DNA from: Tannerellaceae bacterium
Lineage (GTDB): Bacteria; Bacteroidota; Bacteroidia; Bacteroidales; Tannerellaceae
Assembly: GCA_031279915.1 (NCBI GenBank)
Contig: JAITHO010000215.1
Location: 1 to 18,734, forward strand
Length of the DNA: 18,734 nucleotides
Reading direction: 5' to 3'
This document shows, one piece after another, positions 8,731-15,451 of the stretch. Positions within the stretch are counted from its first letter, which is position 1; each line of letters starts with the position of its first letter. The notes under the pieces are model-generated. The model was given only the letters and a program-made list of their open reading frames with translations. It had not been told where the DNA came from and did not search any database. Position numbers and translations under genes: made by a program.

Positions 8731-9924
8731 TTATCTCCTTCCTCCTCCTCTTGGAGCGGGCGGCCCGAACAGTCCGCCGGGGGCTTGCGCTCTTGCGGGC
8801 ATGTCGACGAGCAGGTCGGTAATGATTTCTTCGCCTTCAGTTAATCCTTCGAGGATCTCGACGGCGTTAATGGTGGATGCGCCGATGCGTATTTCTCGTG
8901 GCTTGAGGCTGTTACCTTCCCTTTGCCATACGATTTTTTTGCCCTCCGGAGCTTCTGCGGCTTCGTCGGCTGTGAGATTCATGGCCTTGAGCATGGCGTT
9001 GTCGGGAACAAATCGCAGAGCCTTGTATGGCAAAGCGAGCACGGCGGGGCGCTCCAGGGTTCGGATGCTTACGTTGGCGGTGAGGCCGGGTTTTAGCTTT
9101 AGGTCGGGATTTGGCGCGCTGATTACGACGGAGTATGTGACAACATTGGCAGTAACGGTTGCCTCAAGTCGCACCTGCGTGACGCGGCCTTCGAAGGTAT
9201 CTTCGGGATAGGCGTCGACGGTGAATGTGACATTTTGTCCTTCCTGCACCTCCCCTATGTCGGCTTCGTCAACGTTAGCAATCACGCGCATCTGCGTCAG
9301 GTCGTTAGCAATTGTGAAAAGGGTTGGAGTGCTGAATCCCGCCGCAACCGTTTGTCCTTGCTCAACGGCTCGCTTAACTACGACCCCGTCGATAGGGCTG
9401 GTTATGATAGCGTACTCAAGGTTGCGGCGCACGCGTATCATGTCAGAGCGTAAGCGGTCGTAAGAACTTTTGGCCTGCAGATAATTATATGTGGCGGTTT
9501 CGAAATCGCTTTCGCTAATTAGTTGTTTTTCGTGCAATGAGCGGCTGCGGTTGTAATTCTTCTCTTGGTAATCGAATTGGCTACGGGAGGCGGCAAGGTC
9601 GGCTTCTTTGGCGGCAAGTTCTGCTTCGAGGTTCACTTTGTCCATCTCCGCTAGTAATTGTCCGCGCGTAACTACGTCGTTGTAATCTACGTATAGTTTG
9701 CTGATTATGCCCGAAACTTGTGTGCCGACTTCAACGGTGATGACAGGTTCGACTGTGCCGGTTGCGGTGATGGCGTTGATCATTGTGGAGCGTTCGGCGC
9801 GAGCGGTTTCGAGCCGATATGCCCCTGCTGCTGCCGATTTTCCTTTGCCGGCGATGTAGATTGCAAAAAGTGCGATGACGATTGCGATAGCAGTCCAGAG
9901 AATAATTTTCTTCTTTGTTTTCAT
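8731..9924 (-). CDS. MacA-like periplasmic adaptor (HlyD/RND membrane-fusion family)
   Basis: This is the membrane-fusion subunit that bridges the permease and the outer-membrane channel, 397 residues. Residues 7-25 are an N-terminal membrane anchor with no lipobox cysteine. The lipoyl halves lie at about 66-95 (VGTQVSGIISKLYV...GQLLAEMD) and 172-200 (AIITSPIDGVVVKRAVEQGQ). They flank an alpha-helical hairpin (about 97-170) rich in Ala, Glu and Lys. A beta-barrel domain and membrane-proximal domain follow, including DEADIGEVQEGQNVTFTVDAYP and LKLKPGLTANVSI. The protein ends in a Gly/Pro/Arg-rich tail (GGLFGPPAPRGGGRR), a low-complexity extension whose role is unknown. It sits between the TolC-like gene (51 bp upstream) and the ATPase gene (6 bp downstream), the order expected for a MacAB-TolC-type pump. 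Confidence 0.94.
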   Translation of the reverse strand: MKTKKKIILWTAIAIVIALFAIYIAGKGKSAAAGAYRLETARAERSTMINAITATGTVEPVITVEVGTQVSGIISKLYVDYNDVVTRGQLLAEMDKVNLEAELAAKEADLAASRSQFDYQEKNYNRSRSLHEKQLISESDFETATYNYLQAKSSYDRLRSDMIRVRRNLEYAIITSPIDGVVVKRAVEQGQTVAAGFSTPTLFTIANDLTQMRVIANVDEADIGEVQEGQNVTFTVDAYPEDTFEGRVTQVRLEATVTANVVTYSVVISAPNPDLKLKPGLTANVSIRTLERPAVLALPYKALRFVPDNAMLKAMNLTADEAAEAPEGKKIVWQREGNSLKPREIRIGASTINAVEILEGLTEGEEIITDLLVDMPARAQAPGGLFGPPAPRGGGRR

Positions 9925-9975
9925 ACTATATATAATGTATAGGGATTTCGTGGATATGGATGCGGATAAATCAGC

Positions 9976-11271
9976 TTACGGATTCAATCCTTGATAAATA
10001 TTGAGGAGTTTGAAGCTCATAATGGTCATATATTTTGCTTGCAAGAGTTCCTGCTGCGCGCTGAGCAGGTTGTTGCGTTCGGTGAGCAGTTCGAGAGTAT
10101 TTTTCATGCCCAGGAAGAATTGTTCTTCGGTAAGTCGAAAACTTTCTTCAACATATCGAAGTCGTTCGCTTGCGGCGATATACTGCGTTTGCGACGAGCG
10201 TGCGTCGAGATATACGCCTTCAACGGCAGCGAGTAGTGTTTTACGTGCGCTTTGCAGGTTAAGCTCTTGTGTGGTAACGGCGAATCGGGCTTTATTAACA
10301 GCCGTCTTCTGTTCGCGATTGCTGTAAATAGGTAGGCTGAGGCTTATGCTAGCGTTGCCGTTGAGGGCTCGATCGATTTGCGAAGTCCATGCCCCGCCTC
10401 CCGAAGCGTATCCGGCTCCAATGCCGGCATTTAGTGAGAGGCTGGGCAGATAACCCGCCTTAGCGCGCTGGATGTCGATTCGTGCAGCGTCAACGTTAAG
10501 CTGCCCGCTTTTCAGTTCGGGTCGAGTAGCTAAAGCAGCGGCATATACGTCGTTACGCAGAGGCAGTTCTCGTAGTACGTCGGCCTCCGTTGGTGCAGGG
10601 TCGGCAAGTTGTAGGTCGATGCCCATGTCGAGCTCAAGCAGTTGCTTAAGGCGAAGCATATCGTTGTCGAGATTCTTTTGTGCCACAGTCGCCTGATATT
10701 TGTTCGAGCTGTGCTGACTTTCGAGTTGGGCCAAATCAACGCGCGAAATCAGTCCGGCGCCCAGGAGCTCCCGTGCTCGCAAGAGTTGGGCCTCCGATGT
10801 GACCGTCATGTTCAAAGCAACGCCAACTGCTTCCTTAGCGTACAAAGATTGTAGATAAGTTTGTACGATAGCGATGCGCAGGTCGTTCTCCGTTTGTGCG
10901 ATCCCAAGCGAATTGATTTCGGAGTAGAGTTCCTGCTGCTTGATAGCCATTGATCGTCGACCTCCGTCGAATATCGTCAACGACGAGCTCAGAGCGTAGT
11001 TTCCTCCGAAATTAGCCTCCGCCCCCGACGGATAGTAGGCAGCATTCTGCGACACCGAAGCCGAAACCGTTGGCAAAAGCCTCGCCTTAGCCATCAGCAC
11101 ATCTTCGCGTCCCGACAGCAAAGCCGTCAAGCTCTTCTGCACCTGTATGTTATTTTCGATCGCATAGTTGATGCAATCATTCAACGACCAAGCCTCCGGA
11201 AGCTCCTGCGCTTCGAGCTCAATCAGCCCCTGGAGGAAAAATAAGCTAAGTAGAATCAAATACTTTTTCAT
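9976..11271 (-). CDS. TolC-like outer-membrane efflux protein
   Basis: This is the outer-membrane channel of the tripartite pump, 431 residues, in the normal range for OEP-family proteins. I chose the ATG at 11271 because it begins a clean signal peptide (MKKYLILLSLFFLQGLIELEA, cleavage near residue 21). A further upstream in-frame start would add 19 residues that run into the promoter. After AWSLNDCINYAIENN the sequence has two OEP repeats of long amphipathic helices, for example GAGLISRVDLAQLESQ in the first and GMKNTLELLTERNNLLSAQQELLQAKY in the second, with beta segments between. It is the first gene of the minus-strand cluster, and its promoter lies immediately upstream with a leader of only about 15 nt. 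Confidence 0.94.
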   Translation of the reverse strand: MKKYLILLSLFFLQGLIELEAQELPEAWSLNDCINYAIENNIQVQKSLTALLSGREDVLMAKARLLPTVSASVSQNAAYYPSGAEANFGGNYALSSSLTIFDGGRRSMAIKQQELYSEINSLGIAQTENDLRIAIVQTYLQSLYAKEAVGVALNMTVTSEAQLLRARELLGAGLISRVDLAQLESQHSSNKYQATVAQKNLDNDMLRLKQLLELDMGIDLQLADPAPTEADVLRELPLRNDVYAAALATRPELKSGQLNVDAARIDIQRAKAGYLPSLSLNAGIGAGYASGGGAWTSQIDRALNGNASISLSLPIYSNREQKTAVNKARFAVTTQELNLQSARKTLLAAVEGVYLDARSSQTQYIAASERLRYVEESFRLTEEQFFLGMKNTLELLTERNNLLSAQQELLQAKYMTIMSFKLLNIYQGLNP

Positions 11272-11292
11272 ACATATATTATTATATATCCG

Positions 11293-11324
11293 CAAAGCTA
11301 TGAGCCATAATCCCCCTCCGCAAA
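11293..11324 (-). promoter_or_regulatory. Strong Bacteroidetes-type promoter of the efflux operon
   Basis: Read on the minus strand, TTTG (11324-11321), a 20-bp spacer and TAGCTTTG (11300-11293) match the consensus TTTG-N19-21-TAnnTTTG at every specified base. Transcription would start near 11286, about 15 nt before the TolC-like ATG at 11271. This supports both the start codon chosen for that gene and its position as first gene of the operon. Confidence 0.7.
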
Positions 11325-11343
11325 GCATATCGGCAGAAAGCAG

Positions 11344-11560
11344 ATGCAGCTCGACGCATCAAGTCCTTTAAACGACGAAAGCAACATCTCCAATCCGATC
11401 CAAATTCCCCGTCGTCAATCCCCAAGCCCCGTCCCAATCCCCCGTCGCCAAAGCCGCAGATCCCCCTCGCCAAGCGCTCCCGCATCCGAGAATCAAGATC
11501 CAGCCTCCACGAACAACCTCCTCCAGCCGATCCGCAATCCGCAAAACACATCCAAGCCAT
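11344..11560. other. C-rich low-complexity block with short imperfect repeats
   Basis: The plus strand is strongly cytosine-rich here; in 11401-11460 I count 29 C and 9 G. A CCCCGTCGTCAA-like segment recurs imperfectly three times between about 11406 and 11475. Open frames exist on both strands (for example a 72-residue one starting at 11344 that reads as Pro/Ser/Arg-rich), but they are low-complexity and I do not believe they are genes. The block separates the efflux promoter from the AT-rich gene pair. Confidence 0.5.
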
Positions 11561-11593
11561 AGCCCTAAACCACACACGACCAAGCAGCCAAAA

Positions 11594-11623
11594 TTGGACA
11601 AAAAAGGAAAAGCATTACCTTTA
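11594..11623 (+). promoter_or_regulatory. Candidate promoter for the AT-rich gene pair
   Basis: TTG at 11594-11596, a 19-bp spacer and TACCTTTA at 11616-11623 match the Bacteroidetes consensus except for the last G of the -7 box. It would give a leader of roughly 215 nt before the ATG at 11846. No better match lies closer to the gene. Confidence 0.4.
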
Positions 11624-11845
11624 TCACTCAGTCATGTCCCTCCCTCCAAGCGCCCCCCTCCCTCCACCCCATGACCGAGATAGTCTTCGAACAAGCAAAA
11701 AAAATCAGCCCAAATAAGCTGAAGAAAACATACATAAGTAATAAAAATTAAACAGAAACAAATTCTCACAGTTATAAAACAATTAAATAATAAACCTAAA
11801 TCACTACACAACAGTTTAAGAAATAAATCTCAAATAAATCGTATT
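11624..11845 (+). other. AT-rich leader with no gene
   Basis: Composition changes within this stretch from C-rich (to about 11680) to very A/T-rich (from about 11695), which I take as the left edge of the AT-rich segment. I see no gene, no convincing hairpin and no Shine-Dalgarno sequence before 11846. Confidence 0.4.
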
Positions 11846-12751
11846 ATGAATAGAAATGAAATAGAAAAATATCTCGAAGAACGGATGAAAGAATCCGGAA
11901 TAAGCAGCCCAACTTTAGAAGACATTAACAAGTTTATGGGCGAATGGATACAACAAAAGAATCACCGATCTCGTGATGATTTTGAAGGTTTTTCTGCCAC
12001 AGGAATGGGATTAATTTTGCATCATTTGCTCCAAGCAGATTGTCCTGTTCAACTCGCAGATTATACAGATTTAGATTGCAGCTTAGTTCCATTATTCCGA
12101 CAGCTGAAATTGTTGCTAAATTTATTGGAAAAGGAAGGATCTTTCAAATTAACTCAAACGGGAAATCTCCCAGTTCGTGTTGTGAAAGCGATCTATGATG
12201 TAGGATTGCCAAGTTCAAATGTTGAATCTGGTATAATAAGCATACGCAGCGAGAATGATTCTACTTCAGTTCAAATGACACACATCGCCGCTCAGATATC
12301 GAGGCTTTCCAAAAAACAGAACAACAAGTTGTCCTTGACAAAAAAGGGGAAAGATTTGCTATCTAACGATAGTCTATTATTAACAGAGCTGCTAACCGTT
12401 ATGCTAACCCAGTTTAATACGGCCTACTTTGACAATGATTCATCCGAAAACATTGGGAATATTGGTAAAGGTTTCAGTCTTATTCTATTGGACAAATATG
12501 GGGAAATCGATCGACCGTACACTTTTTATTCCGACAAATACTTTCAGGCATTTCCAAAATTGCTGGAGGAAATCACCGAAAGATATATGCCGCGAGAAAA
12601 GATGGCAGCACTTTGCTATTTGTTCAGAATTTTCGGTGTGTTATTCGAGAATCTTGGATTGATCTCTTATCAGAAAGGAGCTTTTTTTGAGACGATTATT
12701 CATCGACATGATATTTTTGAAAAACTGTTCATCTTTAAATACCCGTATTAA
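11846..12751 (+). CDS. Uncharacterised 301-residue protein with winged-helix-like LTxxG motifs
   Basis: I cannot assign a function. The protein is soluble, with no signal peptide or membrane segment. Residues 1-60 are helical and polar. A segment DFEGFSATGMGLILHHLL near residue 45 precedes GSFKLTQTGNLPVRVVKAIYD near residue 100 and NNKLSLTKKGKDLLS about 65 residues later. The LTxTGNLPxxxVKxxY and LTxKGxxLL phrases look like the wing-and-helix segments of a duplicated winged-helix fold. I recall similar phrases in uncharacterised bacterial proteins, some with SEC-C or pRiA4b ORF-3 domains, but this is memory and not a search result. No SEC-C cysteines are visible. The gene is much more AT-rich than its neighbours. 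The SWIM-protein gene follows after 18 bp, so the two form an operon. Confidence 0.85.
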   Translation: MNRNEIEKYLEERMKESGISSPTLEDINKFMGEWIQQKNHRSRDDFEGFSATGMGLILHHLLQADCPVQLADYTDLDCSLVPLFRQLKLLLNLLEKEGSFKLTQTGNLPVRVVKAIYDVGLPSSNVESGIISIRSENDSTSVQMTHIAAQISRLSKKQNNKLSLTKKGKDLLSNDSLLLTELLTVMLTQFNTAYFDNDSSENIGNIGKGFSLILLDKYGEIDRPYTFYSDKYFQAFPKLLEEITERYMPREKMAALCYLFRIFGVLFENLGLISYQKGAFFETIIHRHDIFEKLFIFKYPY

Positions 12752-12769
12752 GTAATAGATTTTTGCGTT

Positions 12770-14386
12770 ATGAATAAAATCATTGAATTGCAAGAAATAA
12801 GTCCAAATTATTGGAAGGCTAAATATCGTGGGAATTATGGTGTTTATACTATAAAGATAGAAACAGATGGGAGCCGAATGGAAGATTTTTCTTGCTCCTG
12901 CCCCAGTGATTATTATCCTTGTAAACATATTCCAATTGTGCAAGCGGCTATTGCGGAACGTATGATCAAGAGTAAGAAGGAAAACGGGACAGAGTTGTTT
13001 GAAGAGGCCGTCAGGAGCTTAACTTTAGAGCAGTTACAAGCATTTATTCTCCGTTTTGGTTTGCATAATCCTTCTTTTAGGCAAGCGGTTTTGTTGGAAT
13101 TTACAGCTCGACAGAAGCCTTCGGATAGCAATCAGTATTTGGCTATTATTCGGGATGGATTAGATGGAATTTCCTTTGATTTCGAAGATAATTACGATTC
13201 TCATGACGCTTGTTTTGAGATTGATTTTTTGGATCAATGGCTGAGTAAAGCTAGGGAATATATGGAGCGGAATTCTTATTCAGAGGCTATACTGATTGCT
13301 AAAGCTTGTATTGAAGAATATGCGGTATGGTTAAAAACAATTGATTCCGAAGTTTATGATTATGTGAGTGAAGAATATACGTATGAGCCATTCAATATTC
13401 TTAAAAAAGCGTATACAAAGGGTTATTTAAGCGCACAAGAATTGCTGGAGTACTGCAGGAAGGAGATGGAGAAAAGCAAATACGGCAATGTTTTACGCAA
13501 TAGCTTTAAGGAATTGGTAATGCAATTAACCTTGGATACTGATCCTGAGGCTTATCTTAGAATGCAAGACGAGCTTTTTAATTCTCTTGCTGACAAAACT
13601 TCTTATGAAGCAGAAACGATTTTAAGCAGGAAGATTGACTTTTTCAATGAACATGATGACGAGATGAGTGCATGGAAAATAGTTGAAGATAATATTCAGA
13701 TTAAAGCGTTTCGCAGGAAAGTTATTGAAAAAAGAATTGCAGAAAATAACTTAAAGGAGGCAAAGAGATTAATCAACGACTATATTCAGATATATTCAAA
13801 AGAAGCTAATGATTCTTTGTTTAGCAATAATAGGTATCCGAACTGTTGGGATGAATATCTTTTGGTAATCGCTCGGAAGGAAAATGACACAAAGGCGATT
13901 CGGAAAATATCCCGCAGATTTATTGATGTTTACTTTCATGCGGAATATTACAATATTTATAAGTCTACTTTTTCTGCAGAAAGCTGGAATACGGAGCTGG
14001 AAAACTTGATTAAGCATTATCAAAATGGAAAAAACTGGGTAAATTCAAATGTTGCCGATATTCTAGTTGAAGAAATGCAGATTGAGCGTTTATTGGCCTA
14101 TCTTTCTAAAGATATACGCCTAGTATTTATGGAAAAGTATTACAAATATTTATCCTCAGAATTTCCTCAAGAAACCTTAGCTCTTTTCAAGAAAGCAATT
14201 GATGAACACATGCAAAATACCGGACGGGAGACGTATGAAAATGTGGTTAAACACTTCGAATATATGCTCAATATTGAGGGAGGAATGGATGTTGTTAAGC
14301 AGATGATTGGCGGTTATGAAACGCAATACAAAAATAGAAAAGCTATGATTGAGATATTCGCGCGTTTCAGCAAATCAAGACTATAA
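12770..14386 (+). CDS. SWIM zinc-finger protein with long helical C-terminal region
   Basis: This is a soluble protein of 538 residues. The N-terminal 65 residues form a SWIM finger: a beta-rich lead (YWKAKYRGNYGVYTIKIE), then Cys42-x-Cys44-x6-Cys51-x-His53 in SCSCPSDYYPCKH, followed by a helix. SWIM fingers bind nucleic acid or protein partners and in bacteria are known beside SNF2-type helicases, among other contexts. The remaining 470 or so residues are helical, rich in Glu, Lys and Tyr, and look like an alpha-solenoid or TPR-like repeat; no catalytic motif is recognisable and no helicase gene is nearby. Codon use is AT-rich like that of the partner gene 18 bp upstream. The stop codon at 14384-14386 runs directly into the 41-bp repeat array. 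Function is unknown; a protein-scaffold or nucleic-acid-binding role is inference. Confidence 0.88.
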   Translation: MNKIIELQEISPNYWKAKYRGNYGVYTIKIETDGSRMEDFSCSCPSDYYPCKHIPIVQAAIAERMIKSKKENGTELFEEAVRSLTLEQLQAFILRFGLHNPSFRQAVLLEFTARQKPSDSNQYLAIIRDGLDGISFDFEDNYDSHDACFEIDFLDQWLSKAREYMERNSYSEAILIAKACIEEYAVWLKTIDSEVYDYVSEEYTYEPFNILKKAYTKGYLSAQELLEYCRKEMEKSKYGNVLRNSFKELVMQLTLDTDPEAYLRMQDELFNSLADKTSYEAETILSRKIDFFNEHDDEMSAWKIVEDNIQIKAFRRKVIEKRIAENNLKEAKRLINDYIQIYSKEANDSLFSNNRYPNCWDEYLLVIARKENDTKAIRKISRRFIDVYFHAEYYNIYKSTFSAESWNTELENLIKHYQNGKNWVNSNVADILVEEMQIERLLAYLSKDIRLVFMEKYYKYLSSEFPQETLALFKKAIDEHMQNTGRETYENVVKHFEYMLNIEGGMDVVKQMIGGYETQYKNRKAMIEIFARFSKSRL

Positions 14387-14389
14387 TTT

Positions 14390-14770
14390 CTGGAGAAAAA
14401 AATGTTTTTTGTGAGTTTGCAATGCTTCAATGTTGTCTAAAAAAGTTGTTTGTGAGAAAAACACTTGTTTTTTGGGCCAAAAATTTGCTGGACGCCGATA
14501 ACACTTGTTTTTTCCGTCCAGCATTTTTTTTGGTGGAAAAAACACTTGTTTTTTCGGCCCTGCAAATGCTGGATGGAAAAAACGTTTGATTTTTCCGCCC
14601 AGCAATTGATTTTGAGAAAAAAACAAGTGTTTTTTTCATCCAGCATTTTTTTTGACGGAAAAAACATTTGTTGTCGGCATCCAGCAGATTTTGGACGAAA
14701 AAAACACTTATTCTTGGCTTTCAGTAATTTTTTTTTGGAAAACATTAAATACTTTTTTTTGTTTTCCGCA
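14390..14770. repeat. AT-rich tandem array, 40-41 bp period (right copy)
   Basis: About nine imperfect units. Equivalent CCAGCA-type boxes lie at about 14436, 14477, 14518, 14559, 14599, 14640, 14681 and 14721, with spacings of 40 or 41 bp. Each unit alternates an A-run/ACACTTGT/T-run dyad with a CCAGCA...TGG dyad; 14559-14578 can fold as GCAaatGC flanked by further pairing. One unit (14623-14630) has a core of reversed polarity, ACAAGTGT. The end of the array (from GTCGGCATCCAGCA at 14673 through the TCAGTA unit) closely matches the left array from 27 onward. Frames through it change with each 41-bp unit, so it is not coding. It is not a CRISPR: there are no unique spacers. Confidence 0.9.
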
Positions 14771-14906
14771 GAAGCTCTTCTGACACTCAGCGTTTTCTGC
14801 TTGGCACAGGCGTTAGATTCGCCTTACAGGCTTCTGCCCCGCTATGATTTTTTTGCTTTGCCATGGCCGGCGCTTTGTTTGTCCCATCATATTCTTTTTT
14901 AAAACT

Positions 14907-14914
14907 TATATTTG
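14907..14914 (+). promoter_or_regulatory. -7 box upstream of the CYTH/DPP11 operon
   Basis: TATATTTG at 14907-14914 is a perfect TAnnTTTG match, 36 bp before the ATG at 14951. TTTG sequences upstream (14874-14877 and 14878-14881) are 25 bp or more away, longer than the usual spacer, so the -33 element is uncertain. Confidence 0.5.
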
Positions 14915-14950
14915 CAAAGCAAGCAAAAGAATCATTTAAACATATTTACA

Positions 14951-15451
14951 ATGGAATTAGAAATCGAAAAGAAATTTTTAGTAGAAGGAGATTTCAAGCC
15001 TTTTGTTGAGCGTGTTCGCAAAATCAGGCAGGCTTATCTTGCCACAACTGAGGATGGCTTGATTATGCGAGTGCGTGTTTATGACGACGGTGAGGCTGTT
15101 TTGGGCCTTAAAAAGGCTGTTGAAGGCGATGCGCTAATAAGACGCGAGTTTATGTATAGGATTCCCGTGAGCGATGCCAACGAGCTGCTGAAAATGTGTG
15201 CCGACGGGAATAAGAATATTATCGAAAAAGATCGTCACTATATCCCGGCGGGCAAGCATACGTGGGAGGTTGATGTGTTTCATGGCCTCAACGAAGGGCT
15301 TGTTGTTGCCGAGATCGAGCTATCGTCGCCGGATGAAACTTTTGAGCGCCCCCAATGGCTTGGGCGGGAGGTGACCGGTCAGATTCGCTATGAAAATGTA
15401 ATGCTGGCGGGTATTCCCTACAGTTGTTGGCAAAATTATAGGGAGATATGA
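14951..15451 (+). CDS. CYTH-domain protein (triphosphate tunnel metalloenzyme)
   Basis: This is a small soluble phosphohydrolase-like protein of 166 residues. I chose the ATG at 14951 because it places the diagnostic ExExK motif (Glu4-Ile-Glu6-Lys-Lys8) at the N-terminus, as in the family; an upstream in-frame start would overlap the -7 box. Further tunnel-lining charged strands are visible: GLIMRVRVY, AVLGLKKAV, IRREFMYRI, IIEKDRHYI, TWEVDVFHG and VVAEIELSS. Stand-alone CYTH proteins of this size hydrolyse inorganic triphosphate or nucleoside triphosphates with Mg or Mn; which substrate applies here cannot be told. Its stop overlaps the start of the peptidase gene by 4 bp (ATGA), so the two are translationally coupled although no functional link is obvious. 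Confidence 0.92.
   Translation: MELEIEKKFLVEGDFKPFVERVRKIRQAYLATTEDGLIMRVRVYDDGEAVLGLKKAVEGDALIRREFMYRIPVSDANELLKMCADGNKNIIEKDRHYIPAGKHTWEVDVFHGLNEGLVVAEIELSSPDETFERPQWLGREVTGQIRYENVMLAGIPYSCWQNYREI

Noticed and set aside
11344..11601. Pro/Ser/Arg-rich (plus) and Gly/Trp-rich (minus) open frames
   Set aside because: Low-complexity translations of the C-rich block, with no start context or family resemblance.
205..14390. The whole interval between the two arrays as one mobile element
   Set aside because: No integrase, transposase or conjugation gene lies between them, and most genes inside have ordinary chromosomal composition. The arrays look like dispersed repeats.
14390..14770. Possible CRISPR array
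   Set aside because: The period of 40-41 bp has no alternation of conserved repeats with unique spacers; the whole unit is repeated and degenerate, and no cas genes are in the window.
14381..14902. Several overlapping open frames on both strands of the right array, rich in Phe, Lys and Asn
   Set aside because: They are translations of the AT-rich repeat. A 41-bp period is not a multiple of three, so no coherent protein repeat is maintained.
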